Shown here: in pieces, positions 51,313 through 63,082 of the stretch | Layout of the letters: each line of letters begins with the position of its first letter | Numbering within the stretch: the stretch's first letter is position 1 | Source of the DNA: Dickeya fangzhongdai | GTDB lineage: Bacteria; Pseudomonadota; Gammaproteobacteria; Enterobacterales; Enterobacteriaceae | Assembly: GCF_002812485.1 (NCBI RefSeq) | Contig: NZ_CP025003.1 | Location: forward strand, 3,100,001 to 3,164,000 | DNA: 64,000 nt | Direction: 5' to 3' | Position numbers and translations under genes: made by a program | Notes under the pieces: generated by a model | Told to the model about the DNA's origin: nothing | The model's input: the letters and a program-made list of their open reading frames with translations, nothing else | Databases searched by the model: none

Positions 51313-52233
51313 ATGACACAAATCCCCTCTTTCCATCGCTCACTCTTACACCCTCGCTACTGGCCGACGTGGTCAGGCATTGTTCTTCTCTATCTGCTGG
51401 TGTTGCTGCCTTATCCTTTCATTTACCGCATCGGTACCGGGCTGGGAAGATTGTCCATGCACTTTCTAAAACGCCGCGTCGCTATCGCCCATCGTAATCT
51501 GCAACTCTGTTTTCCGGATATGCCCGCAGAAGAACGGGAACAACTGGTGAAGAAAAACTTTGAATCCGTCGGCATGGGGGTGATGGAAACCGGTATGGCG
51601 TGGTTCTGGCCTGACTGGCGGGTAGAGCGCTGGTTCAAGGTGATCGGTATTGAAAATATGCAGCCTCTGCGTGAGCAAAAGCGCGGCGTATTGTTGATTG
51701 GTCTGCATTTTCTGACCCTGGAATTGGGCGCGCGCATCTTCGGTCTGCAAAATGCCGGGATCGGCGTTTACCGACCCAATGACAATAAGCTGATCGACTG
51801 GCTGCAAACCAGGGGCAGAATGCGTTCCAACAAATCTATGCTGGATCGCAAGGATTTAAAAGGCATGATTCGCGCCCTGAAACAGGGCGAAATTATCTGG
51901 TACGCTCCCGACCATGACTACGGTCCGCGCAGTAGCGTATTCGTTCCCTTATTTGCCGTCGAGAAAACGGCGACCACAGTCGGCAGTTACATGCTGGCCC
52001 GAGCCGCCAAACCCGCTATCGTCCCGTTTGTTCCCCGCCGCCTGCCGGATGCCAGGGGTTATGAATTGATTATTCAGCCGGCACAGCTGGATATTCCGCA
52101 GGAAAGCGAAGAAGCGACCGCCGCCTGGATGAACAAACTGGTTGAAGAAAATATCCTGTTGGCGCCGGACCAATATATGTGGCTGCATCGACGCTTCAAA
52201 ACACGCCCTGTCGGGGAACCTTCGCTGTACTAA
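51313..52233 (+). CDS. lpxL: Lipid A lauroyl acyltransferase
   Basis: LpxL adds the secondary acyl chain to Kdo2-lipid IVA at the inner membrane. The 306-residue protein has one N-terminal helix ([21 protein letters not shown]), the catalytic HxxxxE ([12 protein letters not shown]), [17 protein letters not shown] and the C-terminal [10 protein letters not shown]. It is followed by mdtG after 30 bp. The upstream 230-bp gap (51083-51312) has a C/G-rich hairpin near 51089-51111 and the promoter. Confidence 0.96.
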   Translation: MTQIPSFHRSLLHPRYWPTWSGIVLLYLLVLLPYPFIYRIGTGLGRLSMHFLKRRVAIAHRNLQLCFPDMPAEEREQLVKKNFESVGMGVMETGMAWFWPDWRVERWFKVIGIENMQPLREQKRGVLLIGLHFLTLELGARIFGLQNAGIGVYRPNDNKLIDWLQTRGRMRSNKSMLDRKDLKGMIRALKQGEIIWYAPDHDYGPRSSVFVPLFAVEKTATTVGSYMLARAAKPAIVPFVPRRLPDARGYELIIQPAQLDIPQESEEATAAWMNKLVEENILLAPDQYMWLHRRFKTRPVGEPSLY

Positions 52234-52263
52234 GCCCTGGGACAACCCAGTCAGGAAAATACG

Positions 52264-53490
52264 ATGGATGATACCGCCCCGATTGACTGGAAACGCAACC
52301 TCTACATCGCCTGGTTAGGGTGTTTCTTTACCGGGGCCGCTTTCAGCCTGGTCATGCCTTTTCTTTCACTGTATGTTGAGCAACTCGGCATACAGGGCCA
52401 TGAAGAATTGAATCTGTGGTCGGGCGTGGTTTTCAGCATTACCTTCCTGTTTTCAGCTATCGCTTCGCCGTTCTGGGGACGTCTTGCCGATCGTAAAGGG
52501 CGCAAGCTGATGCTACTGCGCTCTGCGTTAGGAATGGCGATAGTGATGGCGTTGATGGGGCTGGTGCAAAATATCTGGCAATTCCTGCTGCTCAGAGCGG
52601 CATTGGGTATCCTGGGCGGCTTCGTGCCGAATGCCAATGCGCTGATCGCCACCCAGGTTCCCCGCAATCGTAGCGGCTGGGCGCTGGGAACCCTGTCCAC
52701 CGGCGCAGTGGGCGGTGCGCTGCTCGGGCCGCTCTTAGGCGGCTATCTGGCGGATACCTTTGGCTTGCGGCCGGTCTTCTTCATCACAGCGGTGGTCTTG
52801 TTCATCTGTTTTCTAATTACGCTCTTTCTCATTCGGGAACGAATTGAGCCCGTTCGGAAAAAGGACATGCTCAGCGGGCGCCAGGTGATGATTTCACTGA
52901 AAAACCCGCATCTGGTGATGAGCCTGTTTGTGACAACCATGATTATCCAGATAGCCACCGGCTCTATCGCGCCAATTCTGACGTTGTATGTGCGTGAACT
53001 GGCGGGTCAGACCGATAATCTGGCCTTTATCAGCGGCGCTATCGCCGCCATTCCGGGCGTATCGGCACTGCTGAGCGCCCCACGGTTGGGAAAACTCGGC
53101 GACAAGATTGGCCCGGAGCGCATCCTGATCGCCATGTTGATACTCTCGGTGCTACTACTCATCCCGATGGCGTTCGTACAGTCGCCCTGGCAACTGGCGT
53201 TGCTGCGTTTCCTGCTGGGGGCCGCTGACGGCGCACTGTTACCCGCCGTGCAAACGTTGCTGATCTACCATTCTTCTCATCAGGTCGCCGGCCGGATATT
53301 CAGTTATAACCAATCATTCCGTGATGTCGGCAACGTGACGGGGCCGCTACTGGGCGCCAGCATTTCCGCCAGCTTTGGGTTCAGAGCCGTATTTCTGGTT
53401 ACCGCTGCCGTCGTGATGATCAACGCGTTCTACTCATGGTTCTCTCTACGCCGCAAGCCCAATCGCATACCGGTATCTGAACCTGAATAA
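52264..53490 (+). CDS. mdtG: Multidrug efflux MFS transporter MdtG
   Basis: The 408-residue major facilitator has about 12 helices and the DHA1 motif A ([21 protein letters not shown]) and motif C region ([32 protein letters not shown]). It matches E. coli MdtG (YceE), which gives resistance to fosfomycin and deoxycholate when overproduced. It lies 30 bp after lpxL, so the two are likely cotranscribed, and converges on opgH. Confidence 0.95.
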   Translation: MDDTAPIDWKRNLYIAWLGCFFTGAAFSLVMPFLSLYVEQLGIQGHEELNLWSGVVFSITFLFSAIASPFWGRLADRKGRKLMLLRSALGMAIVMALMGLVQNIWQFLLLRAALGILGGFVPNANALIATQVPRNRSGWALGTLSTGAVGGALLGPLLGGYLADTFGLRPVFFITAVVLFICFLITLFLIRERIEPVRKKDMLSGRQVMISLKNPHLVMSLFVTTMIIQIATGSIAPILTLYVRELAGQTDNLAFISGAIAAIPGVSALLSAPRLGKLGDKIGPERILIAMLILSVLLLIPMAFVQSPWQLALLRFLLGAADGALLPAVQTLLIYHSSHQVAGRIFSYNQSFRDVGNVTGPLLGASISASFGFRAVFLVTAAVVMINAFYSWFSLRRKPNRIPVSEPE

Positions 53491-53548
53491 AGCGGTTCTC
53501 CGGTGTGGGATGAACGTAATCCTGATAATGGACAGAATCAGCCCATAA

Positions 53549-53577
53549 AAAAAGCAACGGACTGGCCGTTGCTTTTT
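53549..53577. terminator. Bidirectional terminator between mdtG and opgH
   Basis: AAAAAGCAACGG and CCGTTGCTTTTT form a 12-bp stem with a five-base loop, with A-run before and T-run after. It serves both converging genes. Confidence 0.9.
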
Positions 53578-53593
53578 CGTCGATCACCCTGAC

Positions 53594-56146
53594 TTACTGG
53601 GCGCTTTTAATCACCGGAGCGGCGAGCGTCTGGTAATGGCTTCGCCAGTCGCTGTGAGTATCCGGCTGACTCCACACCCGATGGTGCAGGCGAGCCAACG
53701 TCACCGGATCGCTAATCAACGCCAGACGCAGATTGCCATCAACATCCTGCGGTTTGCGACTCAGTGCATCATTGACGCGTTGTTCACGCATATCCTCAAT
53801 CGGCTTGCTGAAGCGGTGACGCGCCGTCGCCATTGCGCTGGTCAGCGCGTTGATTGACGGATCAAAGATCGCATGCATGAAACCATGCTCCAGCTTGCGC
53901 TCACGATTGCGACGGAAATACTCATCGGTCGCCACCAGTTCACGCGGCGGCTCGAACTCTTCCGGGATCAGCAGCAGCTTGGCGCGTTTGCAGGCCAGCC
54001 CCACGCCGGCACGGCTGGACAGTACTGATACCAGCGGCGACAGGATCAACGAGAATACGATAGGCGCCAGCCACCACAGGAAGCGCAAATCCAGCCATGC
54101 CATGCCAATCGCCCAAACCAGTCCCAGCAGCAGCTGAGAACCATGGCGGGTGAAGGCTTCGCTCCAGGGTGTCGCATCATCATCACGCTGCGGTGATTTC
54201 CACTGCACCGACCATCCCAGAAACGCGCTGACCACAAACACGGTGTGGAACAGCATGCGTACCGGCGCCAGCAGCACGGAAAACAGCATTTCAATCAGCA
54301 GCGAGATAAACAGCTTGGCCACTCCGCCGTAAGACTTAGCACCTTTAGCACATACCAGAATGACGCTCAGCAATTTCGGCAGGAACAACAGAACCAATGT
54401 TGTCGAGAACAAAGCTATCGCCAGTTCCGGCCGCCACTGCGGCCATACCGGAAACAGCTGGCGAGGTTGCAGGAAGTACTGCGGCTCCATCAGCGTATGC
54501 ACCACCTGCAATGCCGTGGAGAGCGCCAGGAACATGAACCACAACGGCGCGGACAGGTAAGACATGACCCCGGTCAGGAACACCGCACGGTGCACCGGAT
54601 GCATGCCTTTAACCAGGAACAGCCTGAAGTTCATCAGGTTACCGTGACACCAGCGACGGTCGCGTTTCAATTCATCCAGCAGGTTAGGCGGCAGCTCTTC
54701 ATAGCTACCCGGTAGATCGTAGGCAATCCACACGCCCCACCCGGCACGACGCATCAGCGCGGCTTCAACAAAGTCATGCGACAGGATGGAACCGGCAAAC
54801 GACCCTTCACCCGGCAGCGGCGCCAGTGCGCAATGCTCAATGAACGGTTTAACACGGATAATGGCGTTATGACCCCAGTAATGGGATTCACCCAATTGCC
54901 AGAAGTGCAAACCGGCGGTGAACAGCGGGCCATAAACACGAGTAGCAAACTGTTGGCAGCGGGCATACAGCGTATCCATACCCGATGCACGCGGTGCAGA
55001 CTGGATAATCCCAGCTCTCGGGTTGGCTTCCATCAACCGAACCAGCGAAGTCAGGCACTCGCCGCTCATGACGCTATCGGCATCCAGCACCACCATATAG
55101 CTGTACTGATTGCCCCAGCGACGGCAGAAATCGTCGATATTGCCGCTCTTACGCTTCACACGGCGACGGCGACGGCGATAGAAGATTCGACCCGCACCGC
55201 CAACTTCACGACACAAATCCATCCACGCTTTCTGTTCGGCGACGCAAATATCCGGATCGTTACTATCGCTGAGCACATAAATGTCGAAATGATCCAGCTC
55301 GCCGGTAGCCGCAACCGACTCGTAAGTCGCCCGCAATCCCGCAAACACACGTTCCACATCTTCATTGCAGATCGGCATGATCAGCGCCGTGCGGTGTTCC
55401 GGATTCAGCGGCTCATTGCCGGTCGTTGTCGACGAGATACTGTATTTGTCCTTGCCGATCAGCAGCTGCAGGAACCCCATCAACGCGGTCCAGAAACCGG
55501 CCGAGACCCAACAGAACAGGATAGCGAACAGGATCAAAATCCCACTCTGCAGCACATAAGGCAGCAGTTGCATAACCGTACGCCATACGTCCTGATGCAC
55601 CATCGCGAAAGGATCGATCAGCGCCCACCCCTGATAAGGAAGAATGGTCTTCATATACCAGGTAGCAATAGCGGTTTGGAACAGCGTCAGCAACAACAGG
55701 ATATAGCGGCGCAACGTCCCTACCCTGCGCCAGCGATTTTCCGCTTCGTTCTCTTCCGCCGTCTTGTACTGATGACGAAGTGGTTTGGAGCGCCCGTTGA
55801 GCATATCCCACCAGCGCACCATCGGGTTCGTCTGCCAGGCATCAGGGAACATAGAAGCACGAGTGATACGCGGCATCGCCTGCAGCGCAGTACGCCCTTC
55901 ACGGTCTTTACCCAGTTGCTTACCGCCGTTCAACCCGTCTTCCCACGCCAGTTCCAGACGACGCGGTACGGAAACCAGCGGAACATCATCCGGCGATTGC
56001 ATAGTGACGACAGAATCATCAGACAAAGAATGATGCAGGGAAGACAGATCCTGAGACGAGGACAAGCTCTCACGCAGGGCCTCTGCCTGCTCGGCAGGCA
56101 GAGGCAATTTCTCGATATACTCGAGAGTAGAAGTTGATTTATTCAT
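53594..56146 (-). CDS. opgH: Osmoregulated periplasmic glucan glucosyltransferase OpgH
   Basis: OpgH makes the beta-1,2 glucan backbone from UDP-glucose at the inner membrane. The 850-residue protein has a long acidic N-terminus, several membrane helices, and a GT2 domain with [11 protein letters not shown], and the QxxRW-type [17 protein letters not shown]-terminal helices follow, ending near residue 690. It overlaps opgG by eight bases. In Dickeya, opg mutants are avirulent. As in E. coli, a role in linking cell size to nutrients is possible. Confidence 0.97.
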   Translation of the reverse strand: MNKSTSTLEYIEKLPLPAEQAEALRESLSSSQDLSSLHHSLSDDSVVTMQSPDDVPLVSVPRRLELAWEDGLNGGKQLGKDREGRTALQAMPRITRASMFPDAWQTNPMVRWWDMLNGRSKPLRHQYKTAEENEAENRWRRVGTLRRYILLLLTLFQTAIATWYMKTILPYQGWALIDPFAMVHQDVWRTVMQLLPYVLQSGILILFAILFCWVSAGFWTALMGFLQLLIGKDKYSISSTTTGNEPLNPEHRTALIMPICNEDVERVFAGLRATYESVAATGELDHFDIYVLSDSNDPDICVAEQKAWMDLCREVGGAGRIFYRRRRRRVKRKSGNIDDFCRRWGNQYSYMVVLDADSVMSGECLTSLVRLMEANPRAGIIQSAPRASGMDTLYARCQQFATRVYGPLFTAGLHFWQLGESHYWGHNAIIRVKPFIEHCALAPLPGEGSFAGSILSHDFVEAALMRRAGWGVWIAYDLPGSYEELPPNLLDELKRDRRWCHGNLMNFRLFLVKGMHPVHRAVFLTGVMSYLSAPLWFMFLALSTALQVVHTLMEPQYFLQPRQLFPVWPQWRPELAIALFSTTLVLLFLPKLLSVILVCAKGAKSYGGVAKLFISLLIEMLFSVLLAPVRMLFHTVFVVSAFLGWSVQWKSPQRDDDATPWSEAFTRHGSQLLLGLVWAIGMAWLDLRFLWWLAPIVFSLILSPLVSVLSSRAGVGLACKRAKLLLIPEEFEPPRELVATDEYFRRNRERKLEHGFMHAIFDPSINALTSAMATARHRFSKPIEDMREQRVNDALSRKPQDVDGNLRLALISDPVTLARLHHRVWSQPDTHSDWRSHYQTLAAPVIKSAQ

Positions 56147-57707
56147 TAGCAGGCAGCTGATAGCTCCAGGTTTCAGTCAATGTAGTTTCACCATTGACCA
56201 ATGCCGCTCGCATTTCCGTCGGCTGCTTGTTGTCTTTCACTTTCATACGCAGTGTCAGACGCCAGCCATGGGTTACCGGATTATAGCGAACAGTGTTTTC
56301 CACAATTTCGCCGTTGTCACCGATACTGACTTGTGACGCGACCGGCGCATTCGGATCCAGCTCCTTCATTTTGCCGCCGGCGAAATCGACCAGGAATGCA
56401 GTGGTGCCGTCCGGCTGACGAATCAGATTGGACTGTTTCACATCGCCGGTTGAACGCATGGTCTGCATCACATAGGCCTGTTCCGGCGAATGCAGCGCTT
56501 CTTCATCCTTGGTGAAATGCAGGCGGTATTTAACTTCCAGCGGTTTGCCTTTCTCAGGCAGGTTTTCCGGCGTCCAGAAAGCCACGATGTTATCGTTGGT
56601 TTCATCCGCGGTCGGAATCTCTACCAGTTCTACCTTGCCTTTACCCCAGTCGCCTTTGGTTTCAATCCAGCCGCTGGGACGCAAATCGTAACGATCGTCC
56701 AGATCTTCATAACCGGAGAAATCGCGACCACGCTGCAGCAACCCGAAGCCTTTCGGATTCTCAATCGTATAGGTGCTCACCGCCAGGTGCTTCGGATTAT
56801 TCAGCGGACGCCAGATCCACTCGCCGTTGCCGGCATGGATAGACAAGCCGTTGGAGTCATGCAGCGCCGGACGATAGTTCAGCGTCGGAGACGGCTGGTT
56901 CGGCCCAAACAGGAACATGCTGGTCAGCGGCGCTACGCCCAGTTTGCCCACTTTGTCGCGCAGATAAACCTTGGCTTCCACATCCATCATGCTGTCGCTG
57001 CCCGGATAGAGCACAAAGCGATAGGCGCCGACGGAACGCGGAGAATCCAGCAACGCGTAAATCACCAGGTGTTTGTCTTCCGGCTTCGGATGCTCAATCC
57101 AGAATTCGCGGAAACGCGGGAACTCCTCGCCGGACGGTAACGCCGTGTCGATAGCCAGGCCGCGGGCCGACAGACCATACACTTGTCCTTTACCCACCAC
57201 GCGGAAATAGCTCGCCCCCAGCATACTGAGGATTTCGTCGTGCTTATCCGCTTTGTTGATCGGGTACAGGACCTTGAAGCCTGCGAAACCCAGATCTTTC
57301 ACCGTCGCCGGATCGTGGTTGACGGAACCAAAATTGAAATAGTCGGTAGAGTATTTGATTTCGTTGACTTCAGTGGCAGTCACTTCATTGATTTTGACCG
57401 GAATGTCAAAATACATACCCTGATGGTAGAACTGCAGTTTGAAAGGCGTCTGGTCCGAATTCCAGTAGGATTTGTCCTGGTTGAAGCGAATCTGCTGATA
57501 ATCGGCGAATTTCATGTCGCGAAACTGGGCCGGAAGATTACTCTTTGGCGCTTCATACCCCTTTTCAGCAAGCTTTTCCGCCTTCTGCGCAACATCGTCA
57601 ATGGAAAAAGCCCAAGCGTGCAATGATGTCAGAGACAGCATGACCGCAGCTGAAACCCAGCGAAGATTAGCAACCCGCTGCTTAACCCTAAATTTATTAA
57701 CCAGCAC
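56139..57707 (-). CDS. opgG: Glucan biosynthesis protein OpgG
   Basis: OpgG is a periplasmic protein needed for OPG backbone synthesis. The 522-residue protein has a Sec signal peptide ([18 protein letters not shown], cut before FSIDD) and the OpgG/D domain, including [51 protein letters not shown] and a C-terminal Ig-like domain ending SYQLPANE. The start is uncertain: a GTG at 57705-57707 after AGGGGG is preferred over the upstream frame, which reaches 57809 and would bury the signal peptide. It heads opgGH. Confidence 0.93.
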   Translation of the reverse strand: MLVNKFRVKQRVANLRWVSAAVMLSLTSLHAWAFSIDDVAQKAEKLAEKGYEAPKSNLPAQFRDMKFADYQQIRFNQDKSYWNSDQTPFKLQFYHQGMYFDIPVKINEVTATEVNEIKYSTDYFNFGSVNHDPATVKDLGFAGFKVLYPINKADKHDEILSMLGASYFRVVGKGQVYGLSARGLAIDTALPSGEEFPRFREFWIEHPKPEDKHLVIYALLDSPRSVGAYRFVLYPGSDSMMDVEAKVYLRDKVGKLGVAPLTSMFLFGPNQPSPTLNYRPALHDSNGLSIHAGNGEWIWRPLNNPKHLAVSTYTIENPKGFGLLQRGRDFSGYEDLDDRYDLRPSGWIETKGDWGKGKVELVEIPTADETNDNIVAFWTPENLPEKGKPLEVKYRLHFTKDEEALHSPEQAYVMQTMRSTGDVKQSNLIRQPDGTTAFLVDFAGGKMKELDPNAPVASQVSIGDNGEIVENTVRYNPVTHGWRLTLRMKVKDNKQPTEMRAALVNGETTLTETWSYQLPANE

Positions 57708-57745
57708 ATCTCCCCCTGTATGTGTGCCTAAATCAACTAAAACCC

Positions 57746-57775
57746 ATATTAATGGATAAGTTAGCTTTCCGACAA
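57746..57775 (-). promoter_or_regulatory. Possible opgG promoter
   Basis: On the reverse strand TTGTCG (57770-57775) and TAATAT (57746-57751) are separated by 18 bases, 39 bp before the GTG start. In E. coli opgGH is repressed at high osmolarity. The rest of 57810-58111 has no gene and should hold the promoter of the next gene. Confidence 0.4.
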
Positions 57776-58111
57776 CTTGAGAAAAGAATGGTTCATCATA
57801 ATAGGTCATCGTTTAAACAACATCGACGCGCCTAAATGACAAACCGCCTTTTCAGGATGAAAAACCATAACGGATATCGCCCTAAAAATGCCTAGGATTA
57901 GTCCGTTGAGAAACGAGGGTAAATTTTCCTCTCACATGACCGCAGTAGCAAGAAACTTCTGGGTCTGACGCCCATTAACCGGTGTTTTATGGAAAGCGGA
58001 ACGCAACTTTTTCACCAGGGATGATCAAAAAAGAACATTTTCTTAACCCTTATTCCATGATCGGGTACAGTGTCGGCTATGTTGCCTTTTTCTCATCGTC
58101 ACATGTAACGC

Positions 58112-58540
58112 ATGTCTCTGTTTGAACTGAGACAACGGCGAACCCCAGCCTGGCTGGGGATACTGGCCCTTGTCATGATCTTTCTGGCCCCGTCCATCTC
58201 GCAGTCATTGCGGGCCAGTCATCACGTTCAGATATCGCCGCGCCCACATCACCATTCGCCTTCCGCCAGCCTCTCCATGCCGGAGCATCACAGCCACCAT
58301 GCCATGGTTTCTGCTGCGACGCCCAAAGGAGATATGGATGAGATGGGCATGGGCATGGATCATGCCGCCTGCGGTTACTGCGTGCTGCTTTCTTATCTGC
58401 CGCTGCTGGCATTATCAGGCCTGCTTCAAGCTGTCGTCGCCGTCTGGTCGCCTCGCTGGCAAGCGCTTCTCCCCGTCTATTCCCTGTTCCATAACCCACG
58501 TTTCCTTTCACCGCTACCCCGCGCCCCTCCTCGTGGATAA
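58112..58540 (+). CDS. DUF2946 His/Met-rich membrane protein
   Basis: The 142-residue protein has an N-terminal hydrophobic helix (AWLGILALVMIFLAPSIS), a His- and Met-rich periplasmic stretch (HHHSP, MPEHHSHHAM, MGMGMDHAACGYCVLLSYLPLL) and a second helix. The CGYC segment is the DUF2946 hallmark. This family lies beside copper or iron genes in other bacteria, and the His/Met content suggests metal binding. It is 165 bp before the PepSY gene. Function unproven. Confidence 0.85.
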   Translation: MSLFELRQRRTPAWLGILALVMIFLAPSISQSLRASHHVQISPRPHHHSPSASLSMPEHHSHHAMVSAATPKGDMDEMGMGMDHAACGYCVLLSYLPLLALSGLLQAVVAVWSPRWQALLPVYSLFHNPRFLSPLPRAPPRG

Positions 58541-58705
58541 GCCATTACCATCAAAACCATTTGTTCATTAAAGCCGTGTCTGACACCGCTTACGGTCACT
58601 CTTGCTGATGGTTTTTTATCACCAGATGCCGCTGAACAACCACGCCTGTCGACAGGAGTGACATTCATCTTTGTCGACTGCTGGCTTACCCTATGCGGAG
58701 GTTTT

Positions 58706-60190
58706 ATGTCCGAGTCAAAAACCGAGACATCCTTCATTCAGGCGGGAGCGGTCATTGATACACCGCTAACGTACGACGCGACTCGCAACAGTCAGGTCCG
58801 CTCACAGCGCGCAGCGTTGCAGGCATTGCTGATGCGGTTGCATTTTTATATCGGATTATTCATCGGCCCGTTCATCTTTATCGCGGCGCTGACCGGCACG
58901 CTGTATGTGCTGACGCCGCAGATTGAATCAAAACTCTATTCTCACCAGTTGTTTACTGACGCCGCAGGAGCGCCTACGTTGCTGTCGCAACAAATTACGG
59001 CGGCGACCCACGCTTTGGGCGATAAGGCCCAGCACGCCCGGCTAACCGCGGTTCGCCCGGCGCCGGGAGCCGGGCAGACGACGCGGGTGATGTTTTCCCT
59101 GCCCGATCTCGGTCCATCAGAAAGTTTTGCGGTATTTGTAGATCCGGTGTCACTCGACATCCGCGGCGCGCTCACGGTATACGGCACCAGCGGCATTCTG
59201 CCGTTTCGCACCAGCCTGGATTATCTGCACCGTAGTCTGTTGCTGGGCGATCTTGGCCGAAACTACAGCGAACTGGCCGCCTCCTGGCTATGGATTGCCG
59301 CCCTGGGCGGCCTGTATATCTGGATCTCGACCCGCAAAAATCATCCTCGCCTGCATCACCGCCCCGCCGCAGGGCGCCTGAGTCCGGCCCGGCAACGCCA
59401 GCGATTACGCAGCAATCACGCGGTTACCGGCCTGTTGCTGCTGGTCGGGTTGTTATTCTTTTCAGCGACCGGCCTGACCTGGTCGCGTTGGGCCGGCGAC
59501 AACGTCGCCCAGCTTCGTGCGGTCATGGGCTGGCAAACGCCGTCGGTCAATACCCGCCTTGATACAGCGCCGCCCTCTCCTCCCTCGGCGCATGCCGAAC
59601 ACGACATGATGTCGATGCCAATGCATCCGGCAGTCTCCCAGACCACGCCGCAAACGTTTGATAGTGTACTGGCTGCCGCCAGAGCCGCGGGAATTGATGC
59701 CGGGAAAATAGAGATTCGCCCGGCATCCAGGGTTCAGCGGGCGTGGACCGTTAGCGAAATTGATCGGGCATGGCCCACGCAGGTTGACGCCGTAGCGATT
59801 GACCCGATGACGTTCCGCGTCATCGACAAAGTCAATTTTGCCGACTATCCGCTAGTAGCCAAACTGACACGCTGGGGGATTGACGCGCATATGGGGGTAC
59901 TGTTCGGACTAGCCAATCAACTGCTGCTGTCGGCATTCGGCCTCGGGCTTTGTTCTCTGATCGTCTGGGGATACCGGATGTGGTGGAGCCGTCGGCCGGC
60001 GCGTCCTTCCCCCTATAACCCACTGCAAACACTGACGACCGCCTTCCTGCAACTGAACGGCCGCCTTCGGTTGCTGGTGCTGGTTATTACGGGTGCGCTG
60101 GCGGTCAGCCTGCCGGTGATGGGGATCAGTCTGGTCATGTTCCTGTTGGTCGATATCTGGCGCTGGTCGCGACAACGTCAGACGGCGTAA
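58706..60190 (+). CDS. PepSY-associated membrane protein
   Basis: The 494-residue protein belongs to the PepSY_TM family, with membrane helices near residues 50-75 (HFYIGLFIGPFIFIAALTGTLYVL), 195-215, 250-280, 395-425 and 450-485. Histidines next to the helices (HFYIG, NHAVTG, DAHMGVLF) fit heme binding, as in relatives that act as ferric reductases in siderophore use. The loop near 305-325 is Met/His-rich (EHDMMSMPMHPAV). The ATG at 58706 (MSESKTETS) has GGAGG four bases before it; a longer frame from 58658 lacks such a signal. Confidence 0.88.
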   Translation: MSESKTETSFIQAGAVIDTPLTYDATRNSQVRSQRAALQALLMRLHFYIGLFIGPFIFIAALTGTLYVLTPQIESKLYSHQLFTDAAGAPTLLSQQITAATHALGDKAQHARLTAVRPAPGAGQTTRVMFSLPDLGPSESFAVFVDPVSLDIRGALTVYGTSGILPFRTSLDYLHRSLLLGDLGRNYSELAASWLWIAALGGLYIWISTRKNHPRLHHRPAAGRLSPARQRQRLRSNHAVTGLLLLVGLLFFSATGLTWSRWAGDNVAQLRAVMGWQTPSVNTRLDTAPPSPPSAHAEHDMMSMPMHPAVSQTTPQTFDSVLAAARAAGIDAGKIEIRPASRVQRAWTVSEIDRAWPTQVDAVAIDPMTFRVIDKVNFADYPLVAKLTRWGIDAHMGVLFGLANQLLLSAFGLGLCSLIVWGYRMWWSRRPARPSPYNPLQTLTTAFLQLNGRLRLLVLVITGALAVSLPVMGISLVMFLLVDIWRWSRQRQTA

Positions 60191-60285
60191 CATTCCGACT
60201 GACCACCGAAGGCCGGTATGACTGACGCGTGCCGGCATGTTGTATCGGCCAACGCACATGTTCAGTCAGCACGGGCGGATGTAAA

Positions 60286-60315
60286 AAAACCGCAGTCATA
60301 ATCGACTGCGGTTTT
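60286..60315. terminator. Terminator between the PepSY gene and the MCP gene
   Basis: AAAACCGCAGTC and GACTGCGGTTTT form a 12-bp stem with a six-base loop, A-run before and T-run after. It serves both converging genes. Confidence 0.9.
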
Positions 60316-60334
60316 CATTCAACATTATCACGAA

Positions 60335-61999
60335 TCAGAAGGTCGCCCATTCCGGCGCATCAGATCCGGTTGCGTCTTTAGCGCCCGGCAAACCGGCCAG
60401 CGCCAGCCCCTTTCCTCCCGGCTGCCGCCGCGTCGTTCCTTTGTCGGACCAGTTGCTATTAAGTTTGAACACACTGACGGTTTTTGCCAGCGTTTGTGCC
60501 TGTTCCTGCAGAGAAAGCGCCGCCGCTGCAGATTCTTCCACCAGCGCCGCATTCTGCTGCGTCGTGGTATCGATCTGCCCAATCGCCAGGTTAATCTGGT
60601 TGATGCCTTCGCTCTGCTCCAGACTGGCTTTGGCGATTTCAGTGATCACGCCATCGGCGTTGTGCGCATTATCAATCACTGCGCCCATCGTCTGTTCCGT
60701 ATTTTCCACCAGCGACATGCCGTCCTGCACCTTCTGCACCGAGTTATCAATCAGTTCCTTGATTTCCTTGGCCGAATTGGCGCTGCGCTGCGCCAGCGCC
60801 CGGACTTCGCTAGCCACAACGGCGAATCCCCTTCCCTGCTCACCGGCGCGGGCGGCTTCCACCGCGGCATTCAACGCCAGAATATTGGTCTGGAAGGCGA
60901 TACTGTCAATCACGCCGATGATTTCCGCCATGCGCTGGGATCCGCTTCGGATTTCGCGCATTTCCCGCGTGACATCCGCCATCATTTCGCCGCTCTGGCG
61001 AACAATCTCGGAAGCCTGCCCCGCCAGCGAAGCCGCATGCTCCGTATTTGCCGCCGTATTTTTGATGGTGGCGGTCAGTTGTTCAATCGATGCGGCGGTC
61101 TGTTCCAGAGAACTGGCCTGTTCTTCGGTACGGGCGGACAGATCCTGATTGCCGGCGGCAATCTGCGATGCGGCGGAAGATATGGTTTCCGCGCCATCAC
61201 GCACCTGACTAACAATGTTACGCAGGCTGTCATTCATTTCATACAGCGCATGCAACAACTTGCCGGTTTCATCCTGCGCACAGGCAGAGGCTTCGGTAGT
61301 CAAATCGCCTTTCGCGACCTTTTCCGCCAGCGTTAACGCCTCCTGCAGCGGCTGCGTCACACTACGGGTGATCCACCAGGCGATCAGCCCTCCGGCTACG
61401 ATGCTAATAATAAAAACCAGCCACAAGACCATGCGAATATCGGTATAGCTCTTTTGCACCGCTTCCCGCGCGTTCATCATCAGATCATCCTGATAGTCAA
61501 TGAACTCGGCTACCTTGTCCTTATATTTTTGTTGCAACGTCAGAGAAACATTAATCAATTCTGCCACCGCGTCTTGCTTATTGCCGCGGCTGGCCAGATC
61601 CATCAGCTTATTTCCCGATACGCTATATTCACTACGAATCTGTTGAATATCACTTAGCAGACTGGCTGAGCGAGCATCTTTGACATTTTTGCTTAAATCG
61701 GCCAGCAAGGCCGTAATCTCCGCAGAATGTCCCTTGGTTTCTTCATTCTTGCGTTTAATATCCTCATTAGAATCCAGCATCAATATGAGTTGCTGTCCCA
61801 ATAGGGCATTATTCAGCTCATCGATCAGTTTATTTCCTTTTGCCGTCATCGGATAAAGTTCGGAAACGGTATAATCCATCTTACGGTTAAAATCGCTCAG
61901 ATTACTTAATGCCACTGCCCCTGCGATCAGTAGCATAATGATAAGAAATGAAAATCCGATTGCCAGTCTATAGCCTATTTTTAAATTAGAAAAATTCAT
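60335..61999 (-). CDS. Methyl-accepting chemotaxis protein
   Basis: The 554-residue receptor has a first helix (residues 12-32), a periplasmic four-helix-bundle domain (4HB type, 33-189), a second helix (190-210), a HAMP domain (about 211-265) and a signalling domain with the highly conserved tip [37 protein letters not shown]. It ends EWATF, a variant of the NWETF pentapeptide that tethers CheR and CheB. The ligand cannot be told. The ATG at 61997-61999 with AAAGGGG before it gives [16 protein letters not shown]. It stands alone. Confidence 0.95.
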   Translation of the reverse strand: MNFSNLKIGYRLAIGFSFLIIMLLIAGAVALSNLSDFNRKMDYTVSELYPMTAKGNKLIDELNNALLGQQLILMLDSNEDIKRKNEETKGHSAEITALLADLSKNVKDARSASLLSDIQQIRSEYSVSGNKLMDLASRGNKQDAVAELINVSLTLQQKYKDKVAEFIDYQDDLMMNAREAVQKSYTDIRMVLWLVFIISIVAGGLIAWWITRSVTQPLQEALTLAEKVAKGDLTTEASACAQDETGKLLHALYEMNDSLRNIVSQVRDGAETISSAASQIAAGNQDLSARTEEQASSLEQTAASIEQLTATIKNTAANTEHAASLAGQASEIVRQSGEMMADVTREMREIRSGSQRMAEIIGVIDSIAFQTNILALNAAVEAARAGEQGRGFAVVASEVRALAQRSANSAKEIKELIDNSVQKVQDGMSLVENTEQTMGAVIDNAHNADGVITEIAKASLEQSEGINQINLAIGQIDTTTQQNAALVEESAAAALSLQEQAQTLAKTVSVFKLNSNWSDKGTTRRQPGGKGLALAGLPGAKDATGSDAPEWATF

Positions 62000-63040
62000 T
62001 GCAAGCCCCTTTAATAAAATCCTTTCGGTTACAATCCAATTAAAAATCAAGTGGCAAATGATTTATATTTACCAGGCTCCATACCTTAAGAAAGTCATTC
62101 CATTGCAAGATGAGCCATCGGCAAGCCATCGCTGCCTGGACAGCAGAGAAACGGGGTGAGGTAACAGCACAGAGCTCTTACCTGCACGCCATGCAGTAGA
62201 GTCTGAATGATGGAACCCGGTATGGGTGAAAGTCGAACCAATCCAGTCGGCGCAATGAACACGCCAACGTGTTATTCCAGTCCTGGGAATCATTTTATCC
62301 TCCGTGATCACCAATTCCCGCCATGAATCAGCAGGTGAAGTAACCATGCCACGGTTCAGGCCAAAACCTAAACCGCGGCACGGTTATTTATTCCGGCTAT
62401 TGATTAACAATAATCGGATGCGGCATCCTGCCATCCCCATTATCAGCGCAATCACCTTGTCTAAGACCACGCTGATAGCGGATTGTTTCACATTATAAAA
62501 GGAATGATAAGTGCGTTGTTGTTAATACAAAAAAAATCTTACAGAAATTTCTACCTCGTCACGCGATAACTCACGTGACTTTCCATACAAGAAATATCAT
62601 TACACCCAAAATTTTTCTTCTGAAATTGGCGTCAGTCTACGATAGAACAGAAAAATGCTCGACAAATTTTGGGAAAGCCAGTCGAATATTTACGCTTTCA
62701 GGGTAATTCTCTAACAGAAAAGTGAATCTTATTTCATTCAGATACCTTTCGTCTTACCTGCTTAATGGTTATTCCTCGCTATTACGCTCGATGATTCTTA
62801 CCCGGTTTTTAACGATTATCGACCGGGAATTGCCACGTTCTCTCCATTTACCGTCCCTTTGAGGTTAAGTAAGTAGAATGCCGTAAGAGTTCCGCCAGAT
62901 TATCTGAAATCGTCGCCCGCGCCTTGTCACGTACAGATATCATCCACGTTGCCACAGGCGCTTTCGCCCCTGACGTCCGCTATACGCGAGCCAAAAGAAA
63001 AAATGGGGAAATGAGGAAGAACAGCATGAAGGTGGGATGA
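62000..63040. other. Region without a convincing gene
   Basis: Between the MCP gene and the Arc-like gene I find about 1 kb without a credible coding frame. Two short frames exist (62069-62347 leftward, 62304-62498 rightward) but overlap each other and lack good start signals. The part from 62500 to 62800 is AT-rich; the part from 62060 to 62300 is GC-rich. It may hold the MCP promoter and remnants of other DNA. Confidence 0.5.
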
Positions 63041-63069
63041 ATGCTGTATCCCTGCGATGGATACAGCAT
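63041..63069 (-). terminator. Hairpin after the Arc-like gene
   Basis: ATGCTGTATCC (63041-63051) and GGATACAGCAT (63059-63069) form a perfect 11-bp stem with a seven-base loop, 13 bp after the stop of the leftward gene. No T-run follows. Confidence 0.6.
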
Positions 63070-63082
63070 GCGAAAGCCGGAA

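Noticed and set aside
54776..56137. A 453-codon forward frame over opgH
   Set aside because: Antisense shadow of opgH, which has all expected glucosyltransferase motifs.
62069..62347. A 92-codon reverse frame upstream of the MCP gene
   Set aside because: No good ribosome-binding site; Trp/His/Ser-rich translation unlike a folded protein; overlaps another frame.
62304..62498. A 64-codon forward frame (inner ATG at 62346, MPRFRPKPKPRHGYLF)
   Set aside because: Weak start signal and no recognisable family; kept as part of the unexplained region.
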